From an uncultured Olsenella sp. (GTDB taxonomy: Bacteria; Actinomycetota; Coriobacteriia; Coriobacteriales; Atopobiaceae): a stretch of 60,565 nucleotides of DNA. Under the pieces are notes generated by a model that made no database searches, had not been told where the DNA came from, and saw only the letters and a program-made list of their open reading frames with translations. Below are positions 45,903 to 55,752 of this stretch, in pieces. The number at the start of each line of letters is the position of its first letter. The first letter of the stretch is position 1. The translations under genes were made by a program, and so were the position numbers. The DNA is taken from assembly GCA_949290055.1 (NCBI GenBank), contig CASEQJ010000013.1:1-60565 (forward strand), read 5' to 3'.

Positions 45903-46778
45903 ATGGACCAGAACGAGCAGGACAAGCTCCGCCAGGAGGTCGACGAGGTGCTGCACGGCCAGAAGCAGTCCCAGGAGCCGACGGGCTTTGCGCAGAACGA
46001 CTACTCCAACATTCACCACGTGATTGGCGTCATGTCCGGCAAGGGCGGCGTGGGCAAGTCGCTCGTCTGCGGCATACTCGCCGTGGAGCTGGCGCGGCGC
46101 GGCGCGCGCGTGGGAATCCTCGACGCCGACATCACCGGCCCCTCGATTCCGCGCATGATGGGCCTTGCCGGGGCGCGCGCCCGCGGCGTGGACGAGCTCA
46201 TAGTCCCCGTGCTTACGCACGGCGGCATCGAGGTCATGAGCGCCAACCTCGTGCTCGAGAACGAGACCGACCCCGTCCTGTGGCGCGGCCCGGTCATTGC
46301 CGGCGCGATCAAACAGTTCTGGGAGGACTGCGCCTGGGGCGAGCTGGACTACCTGCTCGTGGACATGCCCCCGGGAACGAGCGACGTGGCGCTCACCGTG
46401 TTCCAGTCGCTGCCGGTGGACGGCGTGGTGATCGTGAGCTCGCCGCAGGACCTGGTGCAGATGGTCGTCGGCAAGGCCGTGAACATGGCGAACATGATGA
46501 ACGTGCCGGTGCTCGGCCTCGTGGAGAACATGGCCTACGTCGAGTGCCCGCACTGCGGCGAGAAGATCTACCCCTACGGCCCGAGCCGCCTGGAGGAGAC
46601 GGCCAAGGCCTTTGACGTGGAGGCGCTGGGGCAGCTTCCCATGGACGCCGCGCTCGCCGAGGCGTGCGACACCGGCGCCCTTGAGAGCGCGCTTCCCGAG
46701 GGCCTGCTGCCCGACGCCGTGGAGACCGTCGTGCGCACGGCCGAGTTCATGGACGCGCTGCGCGGTCAGGACGCGTAA
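45903..46778 (+). CDS. mrp: Mrp/NBP35-type iron-sulfur carrier ATPase
   Basis: A 291-residue cytoplasmic P-loop protein for Fe-S cluster delivery. The start MDQNEQDKLRQEVDE follows GAGAGGAAGAGC. VMSGKGGVGKSLVCGILA is the deviant Walker A; LLVDMPPGTSDVALTVFQ and VENMAYVECPHCGEKIYPYG carry the second nucleotide motif and the bridging CxxC. A TAGAAT box at 45848-45853 may be its -10. A flavoprotein gene starts one base after its stop. Confidence 0.93.
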   Translation: MDQNEQDKLRQEVDEVLHGQKQSQEPTGFAQNDYSNIHHVIGVMSGKGGVGKSLVCGILAVELARRGARVGILDADITGPSIPRMMGLAGARARGVDELIVPVLTHGGIEVMSANLVLENETDPVLWRGPVIAGAIKQFWEDCAWGELDYLLVDMPPGTSDVALTVFQSLPVDGVVIVSSPQDLVQMVVGKAVNMANMMNVPVLGLVENMAYVECPHCGEKIYPYGPSRLEETAKAFDVEALGQLPMDAALAEACDTGALESALPEGLLPDAVETVVRTAEFMDALRGQDA

Positions 46779-46779
46779 C

Positions 46780-47970
46780 TTGGCGCGCAAGCCAAGAAGA
46801 ACCTCGAGGTCGCGGGCGCGCGAGGAGGCGCTCGCCGCGGCGGGGGCCGTGCGCGTGCCCGAGCGCTGCGACGTATGCGTGGTCGGCGGCGGGGCGTCGG
46901 GCCTTGCCGCCGCGGTTGCCGCCGCCGAGGCCGGGGCGTCCGTGGTGGTGCTCGAGCGCTCGCCCGCGTGCGGGCGAACGATTCTTGCCACGGGCAACGG
47001 GCGCTGCAACTTCTCGAACGCGCACCTTTCGTGGGAGCGCTACAACGACCCCGCGTTCGTCGAGGCGGTCTGCGGGCCGCGCTTTGGCGAGGACGTGCTC
47101 GCCTTCTTCGGGGACTGCGGCCTCGCCTGGGCCGAGGAGGAGGGCGGCCGGCTCTACCCGCTCTCTCGGCAGGCCGCCTCGGTGCGCGAGGTTCTGCTTG
47201 CCCGCGCTCACCGCTGCGGCGCGACGCTCGCCCCTGCACGCGAGGTCACGGGCGTCACGCGCGAGAACGGCACGTGGCGCGTCTCGTACGAGGGCGTGAG
47301 CGCGGGCAGCGTTGCCGCATGCTCCGTGGTGGTCGCGCTCGGCGGGGGCGAGGCGATTCTTCGCTCGCTGGGACTTGTGTGCGACTCCTTCGAGCCGGTG
47401 CTCTGCGCGCTTGCCTGCGACCCACCTGTCGGAGTCTCTCTCTCCGAGCTCGACGGACGGCGCGCCCACGTGATCGCCCGACTGCTGCGCGAGGGCGCCG
47501 AGGTCGTGCGCGAAACCGGGGAGGTGCTCTTTCGCGGCTACGGGATCTCCGGAATCGCAGCCTTTGACCTGTCGCGCACGGCCCGGACGGGCGACGTCGT
47601 CTCGCTCGACCTCACCTGCGGCACCGATGAAGCCGTCGCCCGCCGCCTCGTCGCGACGGCGGGCGACTGCATGGGGCTTGTGGACCCCGTCATCGCCCGA
47701 GCGCTGAACGACTCGCTCGACTTGGCGTGTGGCCTGCGCCTTGTTGTCACCGGACCCGCCGAGCCCGAACGGGCCCAGGTCACGCGCGGCGGTCTGGCGA
47801 CCAACCAGTTCGATCCGACCACGCTCGCCGCGCGCGAGCTGCCCGGCCTCTTCGCCTGCGGCGAGGCGCTGGACGTGGACGGCGCCTGCGGCGGTTTCAA
47901 CCTGGCCTGGGCCTGGAAGAGCGGACTTGTGGCGGGACGCGCGGCGGCCGCGAGCAGCCCCCTCAATTGA
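46780..47970 (+). CDS. NAD(P)/FAD-dependent flavoprotein, HI0933/YhiN family
   Basis: 396 residues. The TTG start at 46780, one base after the mrp TAA, is the only start consistent with the FAD fold and the gene boundary. The dinucleotide motif CDVCVVGGGASGLAAAVAAAEAG is followed by GRTILATGNGRCNFSNAH, typical of the family, and the C-terminal GGLATNQFDPTTLAARELPGLFACGEALDVDGACGGFNLAWAW. The function of the family is not established. Co-transcribed with mrp. Confidence 0.88.
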   Translation: MARKPRRTSRSRAREEALAAAGAVRVPERCDVCVVGGGASGLAAAVAAAEAGASVVVLERSPACGRTILATGNGRCNFSNAHLSWERYNDPAFVEAVCGPRFGEDVLAFFGDCGLAWAEEEGGRLYPLSRQAASVREVLLARAHRCGATLAPAREVTGVTRENGTWRVSYEGVSAGSVAACSVVVALGGGEAILRSLGLVCDSFEPVLCALACDPPVGVSLSELDGRRAHVIARLLREGAEVVRETGEVLFRGYGISGIAAFDLSRTARTGDVVSLDLTCGTDEAVARRLVATAGDCMGLVDPVIARALNDSLDLACGLRLVVTGPAEPERAQVTRGGLATNQFDPTTLAARELPGLFACGEALDVDGACGGFNLAWAWKSGLVAGRAAAASSPLN

Positions 47971-47985
47971 GAGGGGACCGCGCCT

Positions 47986-48151
47986 CAAGTCGTGCTGCCA
48001 TATTTGCTGCCTTGTGCATGATTCGATCTCGGAGTCACCTCATTTATAAGCAGTTAAATTATATTCAACTGCGGTTTTTCCAATGGACGGCACGCAAACG
48101 CTGTCAAGTCGTCGAATAATCGTGCACAAGGCGGATTATTTGGCAACGACT
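47986..48151. repeat. Palindromic element G
   Basis: About 40-bp imperfect inverted arms. AGTCGT..TGCCA..AT..GC.GCCTTGTGCA.GATT at 47988-48023 is matched by the reverse complement at 48115-48151. CAAGTCGT also recurs directly at 47987 and 48105. The AT-rich centre contains the terminator. The box order (ATAATC, CGCC, TTGTGCA) resembles elements D and A. Confidence 0.7.
48050..48079 (+). terminator. Weak terminator after the flavoprotein gene
   Basis: Stem GCAGTT / AACTGC with an 11-nt AT-rich loop followed by GGTTTTT, about 80 bases past the stop codon. Confidence 0.45.
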
Positions 48152-48242
48152 CCTTCGGCCCCATAGCAATTCTGTCCCAAGCGACGACAGACATGCGTCC
48201 CGGGTGCGATAATCGATTGCAGCAAAGGATTGAGGAGGACGA

Positions 48243-49862
48243 GTGCTCGAGGTCTCAGGCATACGAATTCCGCTCAAGGCGCTCGACGGCACGGACGGGC
48301 GCGAGCTCGCGGCCTGCCGTCGCGCACTGGCACGCAAGCTGGGCGTCCGTGAGGGGGACATCGCCTCCCTGGAACGACGCCGCCGCTCGATAGACGCCCG
48401 CAAGCGCGGCAACGTGCAGCTCACGTTCACGCTCCGCGCCGAGCTCGCACCGGGCGCGGTGCCGCGCACCGACAAGGGCGTCCGCGTCGTCGAGGATCGC
48501 CCCTTCACCTTCCCCGCACCCGTCACGCGCGCCGGCGGGCGTCCCGTCGTCGTGGGCGCGGGCTGCGCCGGCCTCTTCTGCGCGCTCTCCCTCGCGCATG
48601 CGGGCCTCGAGCCGCTGCTCGTGGAGCGCGGCGACGACGCGACTCGCCGCGCCGAGGTCGTGAGCCACCACAACGAGACCGGCGAGCTCGACGTCGAGAG
48701 CAACATACAGTTTGGCGTCGGCGGGGCGGGCACCTTCTCGGACGGCAAGCTCCAGACCGGGACCAAAAGTCCCGCGCACCGCCTCATACTCGAGACCTTC
48801 GTGGCCGCCGGCGCGCGGCGTCAGATTCTGTGGGACGCCAAGCCCCACATAGGCAGCGACGTGCTCCCCCGCGTGGTCACCGAGATCGTCCGGCAGATCG
48901 AGGAGGCGGGCGGCGAGGTCCGCACTCGCTGTCGCATGAGCGACGTCGACGTCACAGGCGGTCGGGTGCGCTCGGTCACGCTCGTCACCACGGGTCCCGA
49001 CGGCACCGAGCGCGAGGAGCGCGTGGCGACCGACTGCGTGGTCCTCGCCTGCGGCCACTCCGCGCGCGACGTCTTCGAGCTGCTTCGCGAGCGCGGCGTC
49101 ACCATGGAGCGCAAGACCTTTGCCATGGGCGTGCGCATAGAGCACCTCCAGGCCGACGTGGACCGGGCCCTCTACGGTCCCGCTGCCGGGCACCCCGCGC
49201 TCGGCGCCGCCCCCTACAGCCTCTCCTGCCACCTGGACTCCGGGCGCAGCGCGTTCTCGTTTTGCATGTGCCCCGGCGGCTACGTGGTCTCCGCCGCAAG
49301 CGAGCCCGGCGGCGTCTGCACCAACGGCATGAGCCTCTCGGACCGCGCGGGCGTAAACGCCAACTCGGGCCTGCTCGCCAACGTCTTCCCGGAGGACCTG
49401 CCCGGCGACGACCCGCTCGCCGGCGTAGAGCTGCAGCGGACCTGCGAGCGCACGGCCTTCTCGGCGGGCGGGGGCGCCTACGTGGCTCCGGCCCAGCTCG
49501 TCGGCGACTTCCTTGCCGGAACGCCCTCGAGCGCGGGAGGGCGCGTGCTCCCCACCTACCCGCGCGGCGTCGCCTGGGGTGACGTCACGCCCTGCCTGCC
49601 GCCCTACGTCGCCGAGACGCTGCGCGCCGCCATTCCCCAGCTCGGGCGCAGGCTACGGGGGTTTGACGCGGAGGACGCGGTGCTCACCGGGGTCGAGACG
49701 CGTTCCAGCTCGCCGGTGCGCGTGACGCGCGGAGACGACGGGCAGAGCCTCTCCGTGCGCGGCCTCTGGCCCGTCGGCGAGGGCGCGGGCTACGCGGGCG
49801 GCATCATGAGCGCCGCCACCGACGGCATACTCGCGGCCGAGAAGATCGTGGCGAGCCTCTAG
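48243..49862 (+). CDS. FAD-dependent dehydrogenase, COG2509 type
   Basis: 539 residues. The GTG start is preceded by TTGAGGAGGACGA. The N-terminal 90 residues (LEVSGIRIPLKALDG, RRRSIDARKRGNVQLTFTL) are the small domain seen before the FAD fold in this group. The fold opens PVVVGAGCAGLFCALSLAHAG and contains NIQFGVGGAGTFSDGKLQTG, CVVLACGHSARDVFELL and LWPVGEGAGYAGGIMSAATDG. The reaction is unknown. The TAG overlaps the stop of the convergent DUF2974 gene by two bases. Confidence 0.88.
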   Translation: MLEVSGIRIPLKALDGTDGRELAACRRALARKLGVREGDIASLERRRRSIDARKRGNVQLTFTLRAELAPGAVPRTDKGVRVVEDRPFTFPAPVTRAGGRPVVVGAGCAGLFCALSLAHAGLEPLLVERGDDATRRAEVVSHHNETGELDVESNIQFGVGGAGTFSDGKLQTGTKSPAHRLILETFVAAGARRQILWDAKPHIGSDVLPRVVTEIVRQIEEAGGEVRTRCRMSDVDVTGGRVRSVTLVTTGPDGTEREERVATDCVVLACGHSARDVFELLRERGVTMERKTFAMGVRIEHLQADVDRALYGPAAGHPALGAAPYSLSCHLDSGRSAFSFCMCPGGYVVSAASEPGGVCTNGMSLSDRAGVNANSGLLANVFPEDLPGDDPLAGVELQRTCERTAFSAGGGAYVAPAQLVGDFLAGTPSSAGGRVLPTYPRGVAWGDVTPCLPPYVAETLRAAIPQLGRRLRGFDAEDAVLTGVETRSSSPVRVTRGDDGQSLSVRGLWPVGEGAGYAGGIMSAATDGILAAEKIVASL

Positions 49863-51085
49863 GCCTTAGGTGGGGCGGCCGGGTTCGAGAGCTGCTCCAT
49901 TCTCTCCTCGAGCGAGATCATTCTCCCCTGCTCGAGCGCGGCGAAGTCCGGCAGCTCGAACTGCGGAAGCTCGAACTCCGGCACCTGCGGCAGCTCGAAG
50001 TCGGGCATGACGGTCTGGACGAGCAGGGCGAGCGCCCGAGTTATGTTGGAGCGCTCCTCGGGCTCCAGCTTGCCGAGCTCGCGCAGCATGGCCGGCACCG
50101 TGGTCTGCCAGTTCTCCCCCAGCTCGCCGAAGGTGTCCTTGCCACCCGCGCCAATGACCGAGAAGAGCGTGTCCACAAACCCCGCGCGCTCCTCGTGCGA
50201 CATGCTCGCGATCCACTCGTTGAGCGTCTTGTCCACGAAGCTCGCGCCGCGGCCGATCTCCTCCTCGTAGGAGAAGTCCGCCCCCTCGACGACCCAGGAG
50301 AACGGGTCGTGCTGCATGAGGCCGCTCGTGGAGGACGCCACGACCGCGTAGTCCTCCTGACGCTCGAAGAGCATGCCGATCACCGACGAGCGCGGGACGG
50401 TCTTGGACACCAGGTGCGCCCGCTTGAGCCAGCGCGCGTCGGACAGGGCCTCCTCGGTGAAGCCGGGACCGTCGTGCGAGAACGCCCGCTCAATGCGCCC
50501 GGCGACCTCCTCCGGGCAGCGAGCGGTGGCGCAGACGGCCAGGTTTCCGCCCTTGGAGTGCCCACCCAGGTAGAGCGGGCCCTCCACCGTGGGGGCCACA
50601 CGCTCGAGGTAGGAGACGGCGGCGAACTGCGAGGGCACGCCCGTCTCGAACGCCATGTTGAAGTCCTCCTTCCAGCCCACGACCGTGTTGTCCGTGCCGC
50701 GGAAGGAGAGGTAGGCGCCGCCCGTGGGGAGACGGAGCGTGCAGGCGGAGAACTGCTTCTCGACGGACTCGTCGAAGTCGTCCACGTACTCGCAGACGCG
50801 CACGTCACGAAAGCGCGGGCTCGCCGCAGCGGCCGTGAGCAGGCGAACGAGCCCCTCCGGGTCCCAGAAGCCGCGAGTCATGTCCTCGAAGCACTCGGCG
50901 CGAAAGAGCTCGCGCACGGAAAGGCCCTCGGGCCCACGGACCTCCTCGCCCGGCCAGCGGTAGTACGAGAGGCAGGCCAGCACAAGGCTGTCCACCTCGC
51001 CGAGCGGCCGCTCGGCGAGCGTCTCGAACTCCCGCGCGAGGTACCCGAAGAGGTTCTTCTCGTCCCGGTCCTTGGTGAGTCCCAT
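49859..51085 (-). CDS. DUF2974 (Mbeg1-like) alpha/beta-hydrolase-fold protein
   Basis: 408 residues. The start MGLTKDRDEKNLFGYLA follows the uvrB stop by five bases. Family features are VDSLVLACLSYYRW, AYLSFRGTDNTVVGWKEDFNMAF and the lipase-like nucleophile elbow LYLGGHSKGGNLAVCA, then DGPGFTEEAL and VASSTSGLMQHDPFSWVV. No signal peptide. The C-terminus carries repeated FELP motifs (FELPQVPEFELPQFELPD). The substrate is unknown. Confidence 0.87.
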   Translation of the reverse strand: MGLTKDRDEKNLFGYLAREFETLAERPLGEVDSLVLACLSYYRWPGEEVRGPEGLSVRELFRAECFEDMTRGFWDPEGLVRLLTAAAASPRFRDVRVCEYVDDFDESVEKQFSACTLRLPTGGAYLSFRGTDNTVVGWKEDFNMAFETGVPSQFAAVSYLERVAPTVEGPLYLGGHSKGGNLAVCATARCPEEVAGRIERAFSHDGPGFTEEALSDARWLKRAHLVSKTVPRSSVIGMLFERQEDYAVVASSTSGLMQHDPFSWVVEGADFSYEEEIGRGASFVDKTLNEWIASMSHEERAGFVDTLFSVIGAGGKDTFGELGENWQTTVPAMLRELGKLEPEERSNITRALALLVQTVMPDFELPQVPEFELPQFELPDFAALEQGRMISLEERMEQLSNPAAPPKA

Positions 51086-51090
51086 GGCCC

Positions 51091-53322
51091 CTACTTCCTC
51101 CTCGGACGGTAGCGGCGACGGGTGGCGTGGGCGCTGCCCTTTCGGGCGCCCGCCTTGAGGCGCTCTATGACCTCGTCGGCGCTGCCACCCTCCACGCGCG
51201 TGCGAATCTCGACGATCTGGTCACGAATGCGCGCCGCGGCCTCGAAGTCCATGGCCTCGGACGCCGCGGCCATCTCCTCCTCGAGCGCGTCGAGCACGTC
51301 TGCGAGCTCCTCCTTGGAGAGCGCGGCCAGCTCGGCGGCAACCGAGCGCGCGGCCTCCTCGCTCTCCTCGCGCGCGGAGAGGCTCTCGAAGGCGCCGTGG
51401 CTGCCCGTTCCGTGCCGGTCGCGCGTCTTGCCCTCGAGCGTGGCCTCGGCCTCGGATATGAACGACGAGACGTCCGTGATCGACTTCTTCACCGTGCGCG
51501 GCACGATGCCGTGTTCCTCGTTGAAGGCCTCCTGCAGCGCCCGGCGGCGGTTGGTCTCGCCGATCGCGGCGCGCATGGAGTCGGTGATCGTGTCGGCGTA
51601 CATAATGACCTCGCCCTGGGCGTTTCTCGCCGCGCGGCCCATGGTCTGAATCAGCGAGCGCCGGTTGCGGAGGAACCCCTCCTTGTCCGCGTCAAGGATC
51701 GCCACGAGCGAGACCTCGGGAATGTCGAGGCCCTCGCGCAGAAGGTTGATGCCCACGAGCACGTCGATCTTTCCCACGCGCAGGTCGCGGATTATGTCCA
51801 CGCGGTCGAGCGTGGCCGTGTCGGAGTGCATGTAGTTCACGCGCACGCCCTCGTCGAGCAGGTGGTCGGTGAGGTCCTCGGCCATGCGCTTGGTGAGCGT
51901 GGTCACGAGCACGCGCTCCTTCTTGGCCACGCGCTCCTTGATCTCGCCGATCAGGTCGTCGATCTGTCCCGTCACCGGACGGACGTCGACCTTGGGGTCG
52001 AGAAGCCCGGTGGGACGAATGATCTGCTCCACCTGCTGCTGGGTCACCGACTCCTCGTAGTCGCCGGGCGTGGCCGAGACGTAAATGAACTGGGGCACGC
52101 GCGCCTCGAACTCGTCGAAGCGCAAGGGGCGGTTGTCGAGCGCGGAGGGCAGGCGGAAGCCGTGGTCCACGAGCGTGACCTTGCGCGAGCGGTCTCCCTC
52201 GTACATGCCGCGGATCTGCGGCACCGTGACGTGGGACTCGTCGATTATGCAGACCATGTCCTTGGGGAAGTAGTCGATCAGCGTGTACGGCGGCTCGCCG
52301 GCCTTGCGGCCGTCCAGGTGACGCGAGTAGTTCTCGATCCCGTTGCAGTAGCCCATCGTCTCAAGCATCTCAAGGTCGTAGCCCGTGCGCTGCGCGAGGC
52401 GCTGCGCCTCGAGCAGCATGTCATTGGCCTTGAGCTCGGCCACGCGCTGCTCGAGCTCCTCGTTTATGGTCTCAAGGGCGTGCGTCACCTTGGGCCGCTC
52501 GGTCACGTAGTGCGACGCCGGCCAGATCGGCACGGCGTCGAACTCGCGGACCAGCTCGCCGGTGACGTTGTCCACCTCGGCTATGAGCTCCACCTCGTCG
52601 CCAAAGAACGAGATCCTCAGCGGATTCTCGGCGTAGGGCGGGTAGACGTCCACGGTGTCCCCGCGCACGCGGAAGGTGCCGCGCGAGAGGTCGTAGTCGT
52701 TGCGGTCGTACTGAATGTCTATGAGGGCGCGTATGAGGTCGTCGCGCTCGAGCGGCTCGTCCTTGCTCACGTTGGGCGCGAGCCCGGCGTAGTCCTGCGG
52801 GCTGCCAATGCCGTATATGCAGCTCACGGACGCCACCACAATGACGTCGCGCCGCGAGAGCAGGCTCGAGGTGGCCTGGTGGCGGAGCTTCTCGACCTCC
52901 TCGTTGATCGAGGCGTCCTTCTCTATGTAGGTGTCCGTCTGCGGGACGTAGGCCTCGGGCTGGTAGTAGTCGTAGTAGGAGACGAAGTAGACCACGGCGT
53001 TGTTGGGAAAGAGCTCGCGCATCTCGCTCGCCACCTGCGCGGCGAGCGTCTTGTTGGGCTCCATGATCAGCGTGGGGCGGTTGAGGCGCTCTATGGTCTT
53101 GGCCATGGTGTAGGTCTTGCCCGAGCCGGTGACGCCCATGAGCGTCTGGTAGCGGAGTCCCCGCTCCACGCCCTCGCTCAGCTTGTCTATGGCCTGGGGC
53201 TGGTCGCCCGCGGGCTCATAGGGCGAGACCACGGTCAGCGGCTCGCCCGCGCCCTCGCGCCCAAAGCGCACGAGCTCGCCACCGACGCGCTCCGGCTCCC
53301 GGACCCCGCTCTCGTCTGCCAT
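51091..53322 (-). CDS. uvrB: Excinuclease ABC subunit B
   Basis: A 743-residue helicase-like damage-verification subunit of excision repair. The N-terminus carries a roughly 30-residue extension before the conserved [17 protein letters not shown] region. Walker A is [12 protein letters not shown]; the beta-hairpin is [25 protein letters not shown]; the DEAD-like box is CIIDESH. The UVR motif [19 protein letters not shown] is near the C-terminus. A LexA-type palindrome and a TACACT -10 precede it. Confidence 0.97.
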   Translation of the reverse strand: MADESGVREPERVGGELVRFGREGAGEPLTVVSPYEPAGDQPQAIDKLSEGVERGLRYQTLMGVTGSGKTYTMAKTIERLNRPTLIMEPNKTLAAQVASEMRELFPNNAVVYFVSYYDYYQPEAYVPQTDTYIEKDASINEEVEKLRHQATSSLLSRRDVIVVASVSCIYGIGSPQDYAGLAPNVSKDEPLERDDLIRALIDIQYDRNDYDLSRGTFRVRGDTVDVYPPYAENPLRISFFGDEVELIAEVDNVTGELVREFDAVPIWPASHYVTERPKVTHALETINEELEQRVAELKANDMLLEAQRLAQRTGYDLEMLETMGYCNGIENYSRHLDGRKAGEPPYTLIDYFPKDMVCIIDESHVTVPQIRGMYEGDRSRKVTLVDHGFRLPSALDNRPLRFDEFEARVPQFIYVSATPGDYEESVTQQQVEQIIRPTGLLDPKVDVRPVTGQIDDLIGEIKERVAKKERVLVTTLTKRMAEDLTDHLLDEGVRVNYMHSDTATLDRVDIIRDLRVGKIDVLVGINLLREGLDIPEVSLVAILDADKEGFLRNRRSLIQTMGRAARNAQGEVIMYADTITDSMRAAIGETNRRRALQEAFNEEHGIVPRTVKKSITDVSSFISEAEATLEGKTRDRHGTGSHGAFESLSAREESEEAARSVAAELAALSKEELADVLDALEEEMAAASEAMDFEAAARIRDQIVEIRTRVEGGSADEVIERLKAGARKGSAHATRRRYRPRRK

Positions 53323-53369
53323 CGCACTCCCTCCAGCTTCGTCCTACCAGTGTAGCCTATCGTCAAAAG

Positions 53370-53383
53370 AGAACACGTGTTCT
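53370..53383. promoter_or_regulatory. LexA/SOS-type operator upstream of uvrB
   Basis: AGAACACGTGTTCT, a perfect palindrome of the GAAC-N4-GTTC form used by Gram-positive LexA. It lies 15 bases upstream of a -10 TACACT (53349-53354) for uvrB, so it would block the -35 region. It could also affect the divergent TPR gene at 53467. Confidence 0.65.
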
Positions 53384-53466
53384 TTTTGCTGTTTTTGGGC
53401 AGGGCTTCCGTCGCACCCGGGCGGCATTCTCGTAGAATCGAAGAGCATGCGGGGAAGGGAGGGACC

Positions 53467-55752
53467 ATGTCACGTGGCGAGAAGAACGACGGAGCGCAGC
53501 AGCTTCCCACCTGGTGGTGCGTCGCCTCCGTCGTCGCGGGCATGGTCTGTCTCGTGGCGTCGTTCGCCCCGCTGCTCGCCGAGGGGGACCTGGGCCTGCG
53601 CGACATGCGCACGACGTCACGCGGCGCCGTCCTTGGGGTGGCGCTCGTGGCCGTCGGCCTCTTCTTCATGGCCGACCGGAAGGGACGCGAACCCCGGCGC
53701 ACGAGCGCCGAGAGGCCTCCCGCACCGAGCCCCTCCTCGAGCGCGATCAACCTCGAGCGCATGCTCCTTCACAGTGACGACGTCCTTGCCACCCTGCGCG
53801 ACCTCGTCCTCCACGGCGGAGATCAGCGCGGCCTCGAGGACCTTCTCGTCCTTCTCGCCCGCTCCGGCCTCATGGAGTGGGAAGAGGCCCCCGTCGTGCG
53901 GGCAAACCGACTGCGCCGCAACGGGCGCTGGTGGCTCACCACCCCGGACGCGGAGCTCGACGGCGAGGCGCTCGAGCGGCTCGTGAGCATTGAGGGTGCG
54001 CTCAACGTTGGGGAGGACCTCACGCGCGGCGCGCGCGGCACGGACCTGGAGGCCCGAGTGAGCGCGGCGCTCGAGGTCCCCGCCCTCGCCCCGCGCACGG
54101 CGAGCGAACGGGGACTCGTGGACTACCTGCTCGAGGGCAGCGAGAAGGGCGGCGAATGGTCCTGCCGGCTGCGCTTCGCCGACGCCGTGGAGAACCTCCC
54201 CGCGCCGCTGCGCGTCGAGCTGGACTTCCAGTCCAACGTGAGGCGCGGCCTCATGTGCGTGGACGTTCGCCTGCCCGGCCCGGCATGCCTCTCGTTCGCC
54301 GCGGACGCGCCCGAGGCGCGTGCGCGGGCCGCGCGGCTCCACGCCCTCTGGCTCTCGCTCGCCCTGGGCGGCCTTGCCCTGGGGCAGCGGTCGGGTGTGT
54401 CGCGCGTGATCGTCAACGGCCTTGACTGGGAGTCGGGCGACTGCGTGCTCTCGCTCGACCTCGCCTCCGAGAGCCTGGGCGCCCTGACCAGGGCCGTCCG
54501 CGCCTCGCGCGGCGCGCTGCCCGAGAGCGGCGCCCTCAGGGCACGCCGGCGCGCGGACGGGTGGCTCGAGGCCGTGGAGCCCTTCGTGAGACGCGACGAC
54601 GAGGCTGTCTGCCCGCCCGGGCGCTTCCGTGAGGTCGAGTTGGACGACGCCCCCTGCAGCGGGGCGGTGGCGGCCGCCTGCGGCGCCCGGCGCGTGAGCG
54701 ACCTGGGCATATTGGAGAAGGCAGGGCGCATAGCCGCCTGGGACAGCGTCGCCGGGGAGCTTGGCGACTCCACGCAGGACGCGGTCTCGAGGCTCATGGG
54801 CATGCGCGACGCGACGAGGGACCTCACCGTCGCCGAGGCGTGCGAGCGCACGAGCAAGGCGCTCGTCGACGGTTCCGTTGACGTCTCTGACCGGCGCGCG
54901 CTCTCCCGTCTGTTCGTGGACGGCGGGGCGCTCGCAAGCGCCACCAGGCGGGCGCGGGCCGCGCTCGAGGCGGAGCCGTCCCCCGACCGGCTCCGCGACG
55001 CCCTCGAGGAGCTCGAGCGCGTCCTCTCTCCCCTTGTGAATATGGGCGTCTACCTCGACGACCCGGCCACGGTGTACCGCTACTTCAACTCCGTCGCCGA
55101 GCGCATAGCCTACAACCGCACGGTCGACGACGGCGGGCGAGCCGTCCGGCTCGTTCCCGACGAGTACTACTCCGCCCACTCCCTCGCGGCGCGCGTCCTC
55201 AACACGCTCGGGCGCAGCGAGGAGGCGCTCACGCATGCCGAGGAGCTCACGCGCCTGGCTCCGCTCACCCCCGACGCGGCGCTGGCGCGAGTGCGCTGCC
55301 TCGAGGGCCAGTCGCGCATATTCGAGGCCGTCGACGAGCTCAAGAGGGCAATAGGCTCCTGCTCGACGGTAAGCGACATGGCCATTTGCTTCTATCGCCT
55401 TGCCTACATGGAGTGGAAGCTGGGGCGCAACGACCTTGCCGTCGCCTGCTACCAGCGCTCCATAGAGCTCCACCCCGTCATGGCGCAGAGCGCGCACGAG
55501 GAGCTGAGCGACCTCGTCGCGGCCACCGAGGGGCTCTCGCCCTACCCCGCAGACGAGGTCATGCCGGTGCTCACGGCGGGAGGCCTGCCCGCCGGGGAGC
55601 TCGACGGAATGCGCGCCCAGACCAGAGACGCGCTCGCCGCCTGCGCGGACGCGGAGCTGTTTGGCGTCGCGCACCCGCTCGCGAGCGTCATGCTCGAGCT
55701 CAACCGCGACGACGCCCTTCTCGACGCCCGCCGCTCGCTCATGCGCCGGTAA
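53467..55752 (+). CDS. Membrane-anchored TPR-repeat protein of unknown function
   Basis: 761 residues. The start MSRGEKNDGAQQL follows GAAGGGAGGG, and a TAGAAT box at 53433-53438 may be the -10. Two membrane helices near the N-terminus (WWCVASVVAGMVCLVASFAPL and AVLGVALVAVGLFFMA) leave a large cytoplasmic region. Residues 550-720 contain tetratricopeptide-like helical pairs (YSAHSLAARVLNTLGRSEEALTHAEEL, AICFYRLAYMEWKLGRNDLAVACYQRSIELHP). I do not recognise the middle. It overlaps the convergent lytic transglycosylase gene by 14 bases. Confidence 0.8.
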   Translation: MSRGEKNDGAQQLPTWWCVASVVAGMVCLVASFAPLLAEGDLGLRDMRTTSRGAVLGVALVAVGLFFMADRKGREPRRTSAERPPAPSPSSSAINLERMLLHSDDVLATLRDLVLHGGDQRGLEDLLVLLARSGLMEWEEAPVVRANRLRRNGRWWLTTPDAELDGEALERLVSIEGALNVGEDLTRGARGTDLEARVSAALEVPALAPRTASERGLVDYLLEGSEKGGEWSCRLRFADAVENLPAPLRVELDFQSNVRRGLMCVDVRLPGPACLSFAADAPEARARAARLHALWLSLALGGLALGQRSGVSRVIVNGLDWESGDCVLSLDLASESLGALTRAVRASRGALPESGALRARRRADGWLEAVEPFVRRDDEAVCPPGRFREVELDDAPCSGAVAAACGARRVSDLGILEKAGRIAAWDSVAGELGDSTQDAVSRLMGMRDATRDLTVAEACERTSKALVDGSVDVSDRRALSRLFVDGGALASATRRARAALEAEPSPDRLRDALEELERVLSPLVNMGVYLDDPATVYRYFNSVAERIAYNRTVDDGGRAVRLVPDEYYSAHSLAARVLNTLGRSEEALTHAEELTRLAPLTPDAALARVRCLEGQSRIFEAVDELKRAIGSCSTVSDMAICFYRLAYMEWKLGRNDLAVACYQRSIELHPVMAQSAHEELSDLVAATEGLSPYPADEVMPVLTAGGLPAGELDGMRAQTRDALAACADAELFGVAHPLASVMLELNRDDALLDARRSLMRR

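Noticed and set aside
51127..53355. Long open frame on the plus strand opposite uvrB
   Set aside because: Mirror of a high-GC gene; no RBS and arginine/valine-rich nonsense product. Similar long antisense frames occur opposite uvrA, hisD, oppA and the sensor gene.
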